Shown here piece by piece: positions 1 through 8,821 of a stretch of DNA of 64,000 nt (positions are counted from its first letter, which is position 1; the number at the start of each line of letters is the position of its first letter). A model generated the notes under the pieces. That model was not told the origin of the DNA and did no database searches. It was given only the letters and a program-made list of their open reading frames with translations. Position numbers and translations under genes: made by a program. Origin of the DNA: Anaerosporobacter mobilis DSM 15930 (lineage in GTDB: Bacteria > Bacillota > Clostridia > Lachnospirales > Lachnospiraceae); NCBI RefSeq assembly GCF_900142955.1, contig NZ_FRCP01000007.1:294104-358103 (forward strand). The letters are read 5' to 3'.

Positions 1-675
1 GGCGGACTCATTACCTTACCTGCATATCTACTTGCGGGACTTCCTGCACATAACGCAATCGCAACCAACAAACTCTCTTCCTCTTGTGGAACCCTTGTCG
101 CTTGCATACGATTTCTTAAGAATAAAACGGTTATTATGCGCCTGATTCTTCCAACAGTGGTCTCCGCTCTTATTGGTTCATCCATTGGTGCAAGACTAAT
201 CCTACTGGTAAGTGATCAGTATATCAAATATTTATTACTATTCGCGTTACCAATTGTAGCCTATTTTGTTGTATTCAGAAGGAATACCGTGCAAGTTACT
301 GAACATTCTTCAGTCTCTACTAAAAAGCAATATACAATTGCTATGATAGTTTCATTCATAATAGGTGCCTACGATGGCTTCTATGGACCTGGAACTGGTA
401 CCTTCCTTGTCCTAGCTCTCACAGGCTTGGCCAAGATAGATGTAAAAAAAGCTAGTGGAAATACTAAGTTTATTAATCTTGCATCTAATATTGCTGCACT
501 TATTACTTTCTTTATCAATGGAAAACTTTTAATTCCACTTGGACTTTGTGCCGCACTTTTCAGTATGGCTGGTAATTATCTTGGTTCTGGAATGGTGTTA
601 AAGAGTGGAGAAAAGATTGTTCGCCCAATAATAATTGTTGTACTAATTTTATTATTAATAAAAATCTTATTATAA
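1..675 (+). CDS. TauE/SafE-family membrane permease, C-terminal part (partial)
   Basis: The reading frame is open from the first base of the window, so the N-terminus is missing. About 224 residues are visible. The visible start has the small-residue, helix-breaking pattern of TauE/SafE permeases (GGLITLP, then an N-K-L-S stretch). A second half-repeat carries the motif YDGFYGPGTGTF near residue 130, which is diagnostic of the family. At least five hydrophobic segments are present. The family moves sulfite, sulfonates or other organic anions across the membrane; the substrate cannot be told here. The frame ends at a TAA that runs directly into a hairpin, so this is the last gene of its transcript. 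The first ATG in view, at 136, is inside a conserved region and is not the real start. Confidence 0.85.
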   Translation, partial: GGLITLPAYLLAGLPAHNAIATNKLSSSCGTLVACIRFLKNKTVIMRLILPTVVSALIGSSIGARLILLVSDQYIKYLLLFALPIVAYFVVFRRNTVQVTEHSSVSTKKQYTIAMIVSFIIGAYDGFYGPGTGTFLVLALTGLAKIDVKKASGNTKFINLASNIAALITFFINGKLLIPLGLCAALFSMAGNYLGSGMVLKSGEKIVRPIIIVVLILLLIKILL

Positions 676-676
676 G

Positions 677-719
677 TAGCATGAATAATACTGTATAGGA
701 AGCAGTATTATACATGCTA
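677..719 (+). terminator. hairpin after the TauE-like gene
   Basis: Two nested arms (677-683 with 713-719, and 686-693 with 703-710) flank a 9-base loop and are separated by a symmetric 2-base internal loop. The hairpin begins two bases after the stop codon. There is no strong T-run after it, so termination is likely but not certain. Confidence 0.55.
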
Positions 720-873
720 GCAATTCTCATTATTATCATGTGAATTCATTACTAAAACAATTGTGTATTCCATCTAAGACGTTAGTACTTTGTATATTAA
801 TAGCAACAGTTTGCATAGCTACAAAATATATACGCATACTAAAAGTACTACATTGTTAAAGGAAGGTTATTAC

Positions 874-1302
874 ATGGATACAAATACAGAACTTTTAAAC
901 TATATTTTTCAAAATTCTCAAATGGGAATACAGACAATTGGACAAATCCTAGAAATCGTAGATAATGACTCTTTTAAAAAACAACTTGAATCTCAATTAA
1001 AAGAATATCGAGAGATAAACCAAAAGGCTCGTAATATGCTTACGGATTTAGGTGGTGATGAAAAAGGAATTAGTCAAATGGACAAATTCAAAGCATATAT
1101 AATGATTAACATGCAGACACTTACGGATAAGTCCGCATCTCATATTTCCGAAATGTTGATTACAGGCAGTACCATGGGTATTATTGAAGCTACTAGAAAA
1201 ATCAAAGAATACACAAATGCTGATAAAAAGATTATTGATTTAATGAAAGATCTTCTTAAATTCGAAGAAAAGAATGTAGAAAGTTTAAAGGAATTCTTAT
1301 AG
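874..1302 (+). CDS. small helical protein of unknown function (ferritin-like?)
   Basis: This 142-residue protein has no signal peptide or membrane segment. It is almost wholly predicted helical and charged (long stretches rich in K, E, Q and N), with a short glycine break LGGDEKG around residue 62. The pattern suggests a four-helix bundle like the ferritin-like or DUF2383-type proteins, but the usual E-x-x-H iron ligands are not evident, so the family is a guess. I chose ATG 874 because AAAGGAAGG lies 8 bases before it; the same frame is open back to 790 but has no ribosome site there. It stands alone between two hairpins. A role in stress or sporulation is conceivable but not shown by the sequence. 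Confidence 0.7.
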   Translation: MDTNTELLNYIFQNSQMGIQTIGQILEIVDNDSFKKQLESQLKEYREINQKARNMLTDLGGDEKGISQMDKFKAYIMINMQTLTDKSASHISEMLITGSTMGIIEATRKIKEYTNADKKIIDLMKDLLKFEEKNVESLKEFL

Positions 1303-1351
1303 TTTACGTACTATAACGCAAAATGCGCTATGCAATATTTATTAATATAGG

Positions 1352-1398
1352 AAGCTCCCCACAGTACTCACTTGAATACTGTAAGGAGCTTTCCCTTT
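1352..1398. terminator. hairpin between convergent genes
   Basis: AAGCTCC (1352-1358) pairs with GGAGCTT (1385-1391), and ACAGTA pairs with TACTGT inside it. On the plus strand it is followed by a pyrimidine-rich run. It lies between the plus-strand gene ending at 1302 and the minus-strand operon ending at 1435, so it can serve both. Confidence 0.7.
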
Positions 1399-1434
1399 AT
1401 AGAAAGTACAACTTTCCTGCCTTTATTCTACTGA

Positions 1435-2847
1435 TTATACAGGATAAGCCTTACTCGCTGTATCCGCAGCCGTTATATCTACTTTGGTTTTTTGAGCTTG
1501 ACGATATTTAAAGAAATCCGTAGCTACTTGTGGGAACAAAGCATAGGTTAATACATCTTCATCTTGTTCTTTCCACTGAGCCATCTCCGCTTCAATTGTC
1601 TTAAGTTCTGGGTTTAACAAGTCAGCAGGACGACAAGTAATTGCTTTCTCATCTCCAATCGCTTTCTTTTGTACTTCTGGGTTGAATGGTTTCACTGTTT
1701 GACCATATTCACCACGAAGAAGCGCTTTTGATTCCTTTGTTACCATCTTGTAACGTTCTCCAGCTAAAACATTAAGTACAGCCTGTGTACCAACGATTTG
1801 ACTAGAAGGAGTTACTAGCGGTGGCTCACCAAAGTCTTTTCGAACACAAGGAATTTCTTGTAATACATCATAGTATTTATCTTCTTGATGCGCATCTTTT
1901 AATTGAGATACCAAGTTAGATAACATACCACCTGGAACTTGATATAATAATGTCTTAATATCAACACCCATAACTTTTGGATTTAGTAATTTGCTATCCA
2001 ATGCTTCATCTCTGATTGGTCGGAAGTAATCAGCGATTTCTGCTAACAGATTCTGGTCAAATCCTGGATCATATTCCGTTCCTTTGAAGGTTTCAGCCAT
2101 AACTTCCGTTGCAGGTTGGCTTGTACCCATAGCAAATGGCGACATTGCCGTATCTATGATATCACAACCAGCTTCAATAGCCTTCATGTATGTCATGGAT
2201 GCTACACCTGATGTATAGTGTGTGTGAAGTTGAATTGGAAGTGATGTTGCTCCTTTTAACGTCTCAACCAATTCCGTTGCTTTATATGGAACTAATAGAC
2301 CAGCCATATCTTTGATACATAATGAGTCAGCGCCCATTTCTTCAATTCGCTTAGCCATATCCGTCCAGTAATCTAACGTGTACGCCTCACCTAAAGTGTA
2401 AGCAAGGGCAACTTGTGCATGTCCCTTTTCTTTATTCGCTGCTTTAACTGCTGTTTCAAGATTACGTATATCATTCAAGCAGTCAAAGATTCGGATAATA
2501 TCAATACCATTTGCAATGGATTTTTGAACAAAATACTCTACAACATCATCCGCGTAGTGACGGTATCCTAAGATATTCTGACCTCTGAATAACATCTGTA
2601 ATTTTGTGTTCTTAAAACCTTCTCTTAACTTTCTAAGTCTTTCCCATGGATCTTCTTTCAAAAAACGAAGGGATGCATCAAATGTAGCTCCACCCCAACA
2701 CTCAACAGAATGGTAACCGACTTTATCCATCTTTTCGATAATTGGAAGCATCTGATTAGTTGTCATTCTTGTAGCTATTAATGATTGGTGTGCATCACGT
2801 AATATAGTCTCGGTAATCTTAACCGGTCTCTTGACTTGTTCTGCCAT
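1435..2847 (-). CDS. oadA: oxaloacetate decarboxylase alpha / transcarboxylase 5S-like carboxyltransferase
   Basis: This 470-residue protein is the biotin-dependent carboxyltransferase that moves a carboxyl group between oxaloacetate and biotin. It has a TIM-barrel domain starting with TETILRDAHQS. By alignment to the family, the metal ligands are D18, H208 and H210, and K179 (CIKDMAG) is the Lys that is carbamylated. A C-terminal conserved carboxylase domain follows. There is no fused biotin domain; the biotin carrier is a separate gene at 4142, as in the Propionibacterium 5S subunit. AGGAGGTAG precedes the ATG. It is the last gene of a five-gene operon with OadB and an MmdA-like subunit, so it may act either in a Na+ pump or in a transcarboxylase. 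Confidence 0.9.
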   Translation of the reverse strand: MAEQVKRPVKITETILRDAHQSLIATRMTTNQMLPIIEKMDKVGYHSVECWGGATFDASLRFLKEDPWERLRKLREGFKNTKLQMLFRGQNILGYRHYADDVVEYFVQKSIANGIDIIRIFDCLNDIRNLETAVKAANKEKGHAQVALAYTLGEAYTLDYWTDMAKRIEEMGADSLCIKDMAGLLVPYKATELVETLKGATSLPIQLHTHYTSGVASMTYMKAIEAGCDIIDTAMSPFAMGTSQPATEVMAETFKGTEYDPGFDQNLLAEIADYFRPIRDEALDSKLLNPKVMGVDIKTLLYQVPGGMLSNLVSQLKDAHQEDKYYDVLQEIPCVRKDFGEPPLVTPSSQIVGTQAVLNVLAGERYKMVTKESKALLRGEYGQTVKPFNPEVQKKAIGDEKAITCRPADLLNPELKTIEAEMAQWKEQDEDVLTYALFPQVATDFFKYRQAQKTKVDITAADTASKAYPV

Positions 2848-2960
2848 TTTTCTACCTCCTGTTATTACTAATACTATTCAACCTAGTTAATCTTTCTAGT
2901 ATATAAAGTATACCTATGTGTTCTGCACAGTGTAGAATTTCTAGGTGTTCTAACACAAAT

Positions 2961-4088
2961 CTATTTTACGCCGAATATTGCCATAAATGTGCCAGCGGCT
3001 ACTGCTGTACCGATTACACCAGCAACATTCGGTCCCATTGCATGCATTAATAAGAAGTTTGTAGGATCTTCTTCAGCCCCCACTTTTTGTGAAACTCTAG
3101 CTGCCATTGGTACGGCAGAAACACCTGCTGAACCTATTAATGGATTAACTTTACCTCCTGTTAACTTACACATTAATTTACCGCATAAGATACCAGCCGC
3201 CGTGCCAATTGCAAATGCAATTAATCCTAGGATAACAATCTTAATTGTATCCGTATTCAAAAAAGCTTCTGCACTAGTTGTTGCTCCTACAGAAGTACCA
3301 AGTAAGATTACCACAATATACATTAACGAATTGGACGCAGTTTCAACAAGTTGTTTAACAACTCCTGATTCTCTGAATAAGTTACCTAACATAAGCATAC
3401 CAACGAGAGGAGCTACAGTTGGAAGAATTAATACAACAATAATTGTAACCACTATTGGGAATAAGATTTTCTCCAATTTTGATACTGGTCTTAACTGTTC
3501 CATCTTAATCGCACGTTCTTTTTTCGATGTTAATAACTTCATAATCGGCGGTTGTATAATTGGTACTAACGCCATATAAGAATATGCGGCTACAGCGATT
3601 GGTCCTAATAATGTAGTCTGACCTAATTTGTTCGCTAAGAAGATTGAAGTAGGACCATCTGCTCCACCGATAATGGAAATAGCTGCTGCTGATTTTCCAT
3701 TGAAGCCCATAAGAATGGCCAAAATATAAGCAGAGAAGATTCCAAACTGTGCTGCTGCTCCAAGAAGGAAGCTTTTAGGATTAGCAATTAACGGCCCAAA
3801 ATCAGTCATAGCGCCAACCCCTAAGAATATTAACGAAGGTAGGATTGTCCATTCATCAAGTTTATAGAAATAATATAACAATCCCCCTTCTTGAATAATT
3901 GGTGGATATAAATTTACTAACAGCATACCAAATGCGATTGGCAATAACAGTAGTGGTTCATACTGTTTCTTTATCGCTAAGTATAGGAAAAAGCACGCAA
4001 CCGCAATCATTAGGTAATTTCCGATTGTTAAAGAACCAAAGCCTGATTGACCAACCAAGTTCTCTAACATTGTTAAAATGTCGTTCAT
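2961..4088 (-). CDS. oadB: Na+-translocating decarboxylase beta subunit
   Basis: This 375-residue, very hydrophobic protein has about nine membrane segments and matches the OadB/GcdB/MmdB family at full length. The family decarboxylates carboxybiotin and exports Na+. The signature GGADGPTS starts at residue 141; D144 corresponds to the Asp essential for Na+ transport in the Klebsiella enzyme (family knowledge). Conserved glycine-rich motifs near the C-terminus (AGVSAVPMAARV) are also present. The gene lies between the biotin carrier upstream and the OadA-like subunit downstream, with a 113-base gap before the latter. Membrane location makes this the anchor of the complex. Confidence 0.95.
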   Translation of the reverse strand: MNDILTMLENLVGQSGFGSLTIGNYLMIAVACFFLYLAIKKQYEPLLLLPIAFGMLLVNLYPPIIQEGGLLYYFYKLDEWTILPSLIFLGVGAMTDFGPLIANPKSFLLGAAAQFGIFSAYILAILMGFNGKSAAAISIIGGADGPTSIFLANKLGQTTLLGPIAVAAYSYMALVPIIQPPIMKLLTSKKERAIKMEQLRPVSKLEKILFPIVVTIIVVLILPTVAPLVGMLMLGNLFRESGVVKQLVETASNSLMYIVVILLGTSVGATTSAEAFLNTDTIKIVILGLIAFAIGTAAGILCGKLMCKLTGGKVNPLIGSAGVSAVPMAARVSQKVGAEEDPTNFLLMHAMGPNVAGVIGTAVAAGTFMAIFGVK

Positions 4089-4141
4089 TTAAATATTACC
4101 TCCCAATTTTCTTTATGGTAAGTTACTTGAAACATGCAAAT

Positions 4142-4585
4142 CTAGTTTAATGTAGCTAATATATCCCCCGCTTCTACTGATCTTCCAACTTCTACATTAA
4201 CGCTAGCTACTGTTCCATCTTGAGAAGCAACTATTTCGTTTTCCATCTTCATTGCTTCAAGAACAACTAATACGTCACCTTTCTTAACTACTTGTCCTGC
4301 ATTAGCCTTTACTTCAAGTATTTTACCTGGCATTGGTGCGTTAACCTTAACACTTCCTTGAGTACCAGCTGAAGCCGCTGCTTTCGGTGCTACTGGAGCT
4401 GCTTCCCTAGTTTCTACTGGTGCCGCTGCTTTCGCTACAGGTGCTACTGGAGCTACCGCTTTGGGTGCTACTGGAACTGCTGCCTTTGTTATAGGTGTAG
4501 ACACTGTTTGTGCCGCTCCTGATATGCCTTCTTCAACAGATACTTCATAAACATTACCATTAACCGTAATTGTATAATTTTTCAT
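4142..4585 (-). CDS. biotin carboxyl carrier protein of the decarboxylase complex
   Basis: This 147-residue protein carries biotin between the carboxyltransferases and OadB. Residues 1-20 form a short N-terminal beta segment, residues 30-75 an alanine/proline-rich flexible linker typical of GcdC/MmdC, and residues 78-147 a biotinyl domain. Biotin is attached at K113 in EAMKMENE. A conserved PMPG turn lies at about residue 85. I chose ATG 4585 because AGGAGG lies 8-9 bases upstream and the protein then starts MKNYTITVNG, as family members do; the frame is open further upstream, overlapping the preceding OadG-like gene, but without support. Confidence 0.92.
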   Translation of the reverse strand: MKNYTITVNGNVYEVSVEEGISGAAQTVSTPITKAAVPVAPKAVAPVAPVAKAAAPVETREAAPVAPKAAASAGTQGSVKVNAPMPGKILEVKANAGQVVKKGDVLVVLEAMKMENEIVASQDGTVASVNVEVGRSVEAGDILATLN

Positions 4586-4604
4586 GTGATTATTCCTCCT
4601 AAAC

Positions 4605-5399
4605 TTAAGCTTTCTTCCATTTATTTGAGTTTGTTCTCTTAATAGAACGAACAATAAGACCATCTGCTGGGACTTCTTCTCCATTCGATGCCATAGAAGC
4701 CATGATTGCAGCCGTTATAACAGCTACCAATTCACCATCATCAACCAATTCTTCTAATTCTTCTTGTTCAACGATTTGAGATACCGTATTATCAATAGCA
4801 GTTACAACATTAAAGTCTTCTTCTTGTCTCTTTTCCATCTTCGCTTGAATCTTAGGTATGATTTTAAACATTCCAATTAAACACGATATGAAGATTAATA
4901 CAACGAATACCGTTCCCATACCTATTATAGTATTAAGTAAAGCGGATTCCATCTTGCCACCAAAAGCCTCGGTTTCCTCCACAGTAATCGCAGTAGAGTT
5001 AACATTCAATGTAGAATCAAAAGGTACTTTGAAAACAACATTATTCTTAGTTCCTTCATAAGTTGCTGTGAATACTACTGTAATCATATCACCCGCTTCT
5101 TCAATCACAACATCTTTAACTTTCACAAAAGCACCGATATCCGATTGTGTCTGTCTCCAAGCAGTGAATACTTTTTTTGATGCTTCATCCAATTGACCAG
5201 AAGAAACAAGTCCTTCTAACGTTGCATCATCATATCCAGAAAAATCCGTCTGATTCCATGAGTCCAGCCATTGAGTTGCTGTTTCCTTTACCATCGCTTC
5301 ATCGTATTCAAATGTAGCTGCTTCTTTTTTCGATGAACATGCTGTTATAGCAAACAGACAAATAATCAAAAATAAAAATAGCACTAGTTTCTTTTTCAT
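4605..5399 (-). CDS. OadG-family subunit fused to an N-terminal lipoprotein domain
   Basis: This 264-residue protein has two parts. Residues 1-21 are a lipoprotein signal (basic N-terminus, hydrophobic core, lipobox AITAC with C21). Residues 30-150 form an extracytoplasmic domain resembling the DUF3887-type fold. A single membrane segment at about 157-180 is followed by a cytoplasmic OadG tail ending with the usual IKRTNSNKWKKA-type motif. OadG subunits assemble the decarboxylase and link it to the membrane. Classical OadG is about 80-100 residues, so the lipoprotein half is extra. The start at 5399 follows AAAGGGG at a long spacing of about 14 bases; no better start is in frame. Neighbours are the MmdA-like gene upstream and the biotin carrier 19 bases downstream. 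Confidence 0.85.
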   Translation of the reverse strand: MKKKLVLFLFLIICLFAITACSSKKEAATFEYDEAMVKETATQWLDSWNQTDFSGYDDATLEGLVSSGQLDEASKKVFTAWRQTQSDIGAFVKVKDVVIEEAGDMITVVFTATYEGTKNNVVFKVPFDSTLNVNSTAITVEETEAFGGKMESALLNTIIGMGTVFVVLIFISCLIGMFKIIPKIQAKMEKRQEEDFNVVTAIDNTVSQIVEQEELEELVDDGELVAVITAAIMASMASNGEEVPADGLIVRSIKRTNSNKWKKA

Positions 5400-5489
5400 A
5401 ATTAGTACGCATGCCCCTTTCAAAGTATGGAGACTTTGCGCGAAGCACAAATCTCCGCGTGAAAGATTTTTTCACGCTTTTACCTCATT

Positions 5490-6944
5490 TTAAACCGTAC
5501 CATGCTTTTTACTTGGACGGCTGTCTCTCTTTGTAAATAGCATTTCATATGCATAAACGAGTTGTTTTCTTGTAGCTTCTGTTGAAATAATGTTATCAAC
5601 ATAGCCTCTCTTAGCAGCCGCTTCTACACTGGATTGGAGGCTTGCATATTCTCTTGTCTTTTCATCAATCATAGAAGTTGCATCACTACAAGCATTAATT
5701 TCCTCCGCATACATAATTTGTGCTGCAGATTTTGCGTCCATCATACCAATTATTGCATCTTCATATGCAAGAACTAAATCGGCGCCTATATGTTTTGAAT
5801 TCATTGTTACGTAAGCACTACCATAAGCCTCCCCAACAATAACATTTACTTTCGGAACAGTTGCATTTGCAAATACATATGTTAATTTTGCTGCCGCTTT
5901 CGCAATAGTCTTTTCTTCTTCAGTTGTAGCTTTATAGCCTTTTACACTTGTTAAAGTTAGAACTGGGATATTGAATGCATCACAGAAATTCACAAAACTC
6001 GTTGCTTTTTCACAACCAGCCGTTGTTAAAGAACCGTCAAATTCTTCTACTGCTTTCAATTCTTCATCAAGAATCTCTGCACGATTAGCCACAGCACCAA
6101 TAGTCATTCCATTAAGACGAATGAAACCGGTAACCATCTCTCTTGCATAAGCAGATTTCACTTCATAAAAGAAGTTATCATCAGATATCTCTTTTAGAGC
6201 TATTGCAGAATCTTTTAAGTAAGTACCAAGAGCTGGTACAAGACGATTTAAATCATCGTTGCATTCAACATAAGAATCGTTATCTTCATAGTTAGAAGGT
6301 AAGATTGTCACTAACTGGCGAATACTAGCAAGTACAGCTTCGTCGTCTTCACAAACCACATCAACTACACCAGCTTCTGCTTGGAATTTAGCTGTGCTTG
6401 TATCACATTTTTCCATATAATTTCCATCTAGAGCATTTGGTGAGTTGACGAATATTTTTGCATCCTTCTCAGCCATAAATGTAAAATCACTTAAATTCGA
6501 AGAAATAGCTACCCCACCACCACAATTACCAAGTACTGCAGTAATCTGAGGGATCACACCAGATGCTAGTGTTTGTTTTAAATAAAGTTCACCGAAACCG
6601 TTTAACGCATCCGTTGCTTCTTGAAGTCTAAGACCCGCACAGTCAATAAGACCAATTACCGGTGCTCCTACTTTCAAAGCCATATCATAGATCCGAGCAA
6701 TTTTTTTGGCATGCATTTCACCTACGGAACCACCTAAAGCTGTCTGGTCTTGGCTATATACATATACTAGATTACTGTCAATAACTCCGTAACCAGTAAT
6801 TACACCATCTGCAGGAATTTCTTTCTGCTGCATGTTAAAGTCTGTGCTTCTTTTAGTTACCATCGCACCTACTTCAACAAAACTATTGTCGTCTAGCAAA
6901 GATAATATTCTTTCTCTCGCTGACAATTGTGCTGTAGTACTCAT
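5490..6944 (-). CDS. mmdA: acyl-CoA carboxyltransferase (methylmalonyl-CoA decarboxylase alpha / 12S-like)
   Basis: This 484-residue protein has the two crotonase-fold halves of the AccD/PccB/MmdA carboxyltransferase family. N-terminal oxyanion-type glycines appear in GNCGGGVAISS, and a C-terminal counterpart in GEAYGSAYVTMNSK. It opens with SARERILSLLDDNSFVE, typical of the family. It is slightly shorter than PccB (about 510). In this context the likely substrate is methylmalonyl-CoA/propionyl-CoA, because the operon holds a biotin carrier, OadB and a 5S-like subunit but no biotin carboxylase; an acyl-CoA carboxylase would need one. GGAGGG lies 7 bases before ATG 6944. It is the first gene of the operon. 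Malonyl- or glutaconyl-CoA specificity cannot be excluded. Confidence 0.87.
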   Translation of the reverse strand: MSTTAQLSARERILSLLDDNSFVEVGAMVTKRSTDFNMQQKEIPADGVITGYGVIDSNLVYVYSQDQTALGGSVGEMHAKKIARIYDMALKVGAPVIGLIDCAGLRLQEATDALNGFGELYLKQTLASGVIPQITAVLGNCGGGVAISSNLSDFTFMAEKDAKIFVNSPNALDGNYMEKCDTSTAKFQAEAGVVDVVCEDDEAVLASIRQLVTILPSNYEDNDSYVECNDDLNRLVPALGTYLKDSAIALKEISDDNFFYEVKSAYAREMVTGFIRLNGMTIGAVANRAEILDEELKAVEEFDGSLTTAGCEKATSFVNFCDAFNIPVLTLTSVKGYKATTEEEKTIAKAAAKLTYVFANATVPKVNVIVGEAYGSAYVTMNSKHIGADLVLAYEDAIIGMMDAKSAAQIMYAEEINACSDATSMIDEKTREYASLQSSVEAAAKRGYVDNIISTEATRKQLVYAYEMLFTKRDSRPSKKHGTV

Positions 6945-7317
6945 TTTCAGCCCTCCATTTTATATTATATTAAGTAAAATCAATTTTCTGCCAATTCTAA
7001 TTGTATAACAGTTCAATGAATTTATCAATAGAATCTTAGCAAATTGTTCATAAATCCTGCCTTTTTTCACAATATTTTGTTATATTTTGTTGACTGTCAA
7101 TCAATAATTGCTTACAATTTCATATAATGTAATTATACACTTCCAGAACTGTGCAATATGACTTATTGATCCTGAATAAGCTCTCTATCTTTTAGTATAT
7201 ATGTACATTCAGTGTCTGTTTCTGCTTCCCCTAAATTGTATTCATACTCTCATTAAGTCCTATAGACAATCTCAGTACCAATATACTCTTTTAAAGAATG
7301 CCCATAAAACATACCAA
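6945..7317. other. non-coding upstream region of the decarboxylase operon
   Basis: This AT-rich stretch holds no convincing gene. It must contain the promoter of the minus-strand operon. On the minus strand a TATAAT at about 6962-6967 has a TTGGCA 19 bases upstream, which is a weak fit because of the long spacer. A TTGACA further upstream lacks a good partner. No known riboswitch was recognised. Confidence 0.4.
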
Positions 7318-7364
7318 ATAATCCCAGTATATAATGTAATAATTACATTATATACTGGGATTAT
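7318..7364. terminator. 23-bp-arm inverted repeat, likely terminator of the carboxypeptidase gene
   Basis: Bases 7318-7340 are perfectly complementary to 7342-7364 around a single central base. It lies 46 bases past the stop of the minus-strand gene ending at 7411. It lacks a clean T-run, and it is longer than most terminators, so it may also be a leftover mobile or regulatory palindrome. Confidence 0.5.
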
Positions 7365-7410
7365 GTTCATAATATTTAATTTTTCTACGTTAATCGTTCT
7401 GGTTATTCAA

Positions 7411-8736
7411 CTATTCTTCCATATTAGTTTTTACTGCGAACCATAAATTAAGCACTTGATTCCAAGTAAATTCATGATCAATTTTCTCAATGCTCGTTGA
7501 AGTTTTAATCGGAAAAGTTTTTACCAATTCATCATTAACATAATACCTTGCTACACCAACTTGTTCATCTGGTTTCACTGGTGCTTCTACTTCTTTTGTA
7601 ATTTCATAAACAACTTTAACTTCATCCTGGCTGCTTAAAAGCAACTGAAGACTTCCTTCACAATATAAGTCTGCATAACTCTCTTTTCCTTTTCTTACGA
7701 AGATTGGATCATATAGCTTGGTATCATCAAAGATTTCCTGAACCTTATAATTCTCTGTTCCATAATCCATAAGCTTTGTTGTATCTGACCATTTATAATT
7801 CTTATTCGGTGGCCAGCCACTTGCTAACACTACTGAAACAAATGTCCTATCCTCCTTATCTACTGCACCAACAAAACAATACCCTGCTTTGTTCGTAAAT
7901 CCAGTTTTGATGCCTATGGCTCCATCATAGATATATAAGAAGCGATCCTTATTGCTAACTGCGTAAGAAGAGCCAGTTTTAAGTTCTTTAAATGACCAGT
8001 TTGGAGTATTGGTTATCTCTAAAAACTTCTTATTCTTGATAGCGTAGCTTGCTATAATCCCCAGTTCTCTTGCCGTCGTATAATGCTCCTCTGTACTGGA
8101 ATCCAAACCATTCGGCGTCACGAAATTAGTGTGCGTACATCCTAATTCTTTTGCCTTCTCATTCATCATCTGCGCGAAGCCTTCCACGCTTCCACCTACA
8201 TGTTCAGCAATCGCTACTGCTGTATCATTATGAGATTCTAACATAAGGGAATACAATAAATCCTCTAGCCTGAACTGGTTTCCAGTTTGCATATTAAGTT
8301 GTACATCTGGTTGCCTTGCAGCGTTCTTAGATACGGTTACAACATCTTCTAAATTTGCATTTTCTAGTGTCACAATTAATGTCATGATTTTTGTCGTACT
8401 AGCCATTGGCATCTCTTTATCTACTTCTTTACCATACAGTACTCTATTGGTAGAGGCATCCATTAGACAAGCTGCCCTAGCATTCAATTGTATGTTTGCT
8501 TTCTCATCTATAATCGGTTTCGTAACAGTTGCCACTTCTTCTATTATTAAATCATCTTGATAATCAATCTGACTTAACCTATTCTCATTACGATTCATAG
8601 TGTATGTAACGGCATCTTTCGGTTGCTTGTATTGTGGCCAACCTTTAACTTGTTCCTCTACCATAGGATAATATAGCATTGCAATAACTGCTATGGCAAT
8701 AATGCATATAATTATGGAAGTAATTTTTTTACGCAA
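7411..8736 (-). CDS. D-alanyl-D-alanine carboxypeptidase (DacF/PBP5 family)
   Basis: This 441-residue penicillin-binding protein trims the terminal D-Ala from peptidoglycan stem peptides outside the cell. All three active-site motifs are present: S113-T-T-K116, S168-H-N170 and K277-T-G279. A hydrophobic N-terminal segment (residues 8-24) is a signal or anchor. The region after about residue 340 matches the C-terminal beta domain of PBP5 proteins. The start codon is TTG at 8736, with CAAGGAGA 6-7 bases before it; no ATG fits. The spacer between anchor and catalytic domain (about residues 30-85) is longer than in E. coli PBP5. It appears to be transcribed alone. Clostridial homologues include both vegetative and sporulation (dacB/dacF) forms, which cannot be separated here. 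Confidence 0.92.
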   Translation of the reverse strand: MRKKITSIIICIIAIAVIAMLYYPMVEEQVKGWPQYKQPKDAVTYTMNRNENRLSQIDYQDDLIIEEVATVTKPIIDEKANIQLNARAACLMDASTNRVLYGKEVDKEMPMASTTKIMTLIVTLENANLEDVVTVSKNAARQPDVQLNMQTGNQFRLEDLLYSLMLESHNDTAVAIAEHVGGSVEGFAQMMNEKAKELGCTHTNFVTPNGLDSSTEEHYTTARELGIIASYAIKNKKFLEITNTPNWSFKELKTGSSYAVSNKDRFLYIYDGAIGIKTGFTNKAGYCFVGAVDKEDRTFVSVVLASGWPPNKNYKWSDTTKLMDYGTENYKVQEIFDDTKLYDPIFVRKGKESYADLYCEGSLQLLLSSQDEVKVVYEITKEVEAPVKPDEQVGVARYYVNDELVKTFPIKTSTSIEKIDHEFTWNQVLNLWFAVKTNMEE

Positions 8737-8821
8737 GGACAGTCTCCTTGAAACATTCTTACTTTATTTTATATACTAACCCTTACAAATATTCTATCTT
8801 TTTGTAACTCTTCATAAACCT

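Noticed and set aside
2989..3579. 196-codon open frame on the plus strand
   Set aside because: It is fully antisense to oadB, has no ribosome site, and reads as a Thr/Ile/Pro-rich shadow of the membrane protein's codons.
7201..7446. 81-codon open frame on the plus strand
   Set aside because: It overlaps the palindrome and the end of the carboxypeptidase gene, has no ribosome site, and its composition is like non-coding AT-rich DNA.
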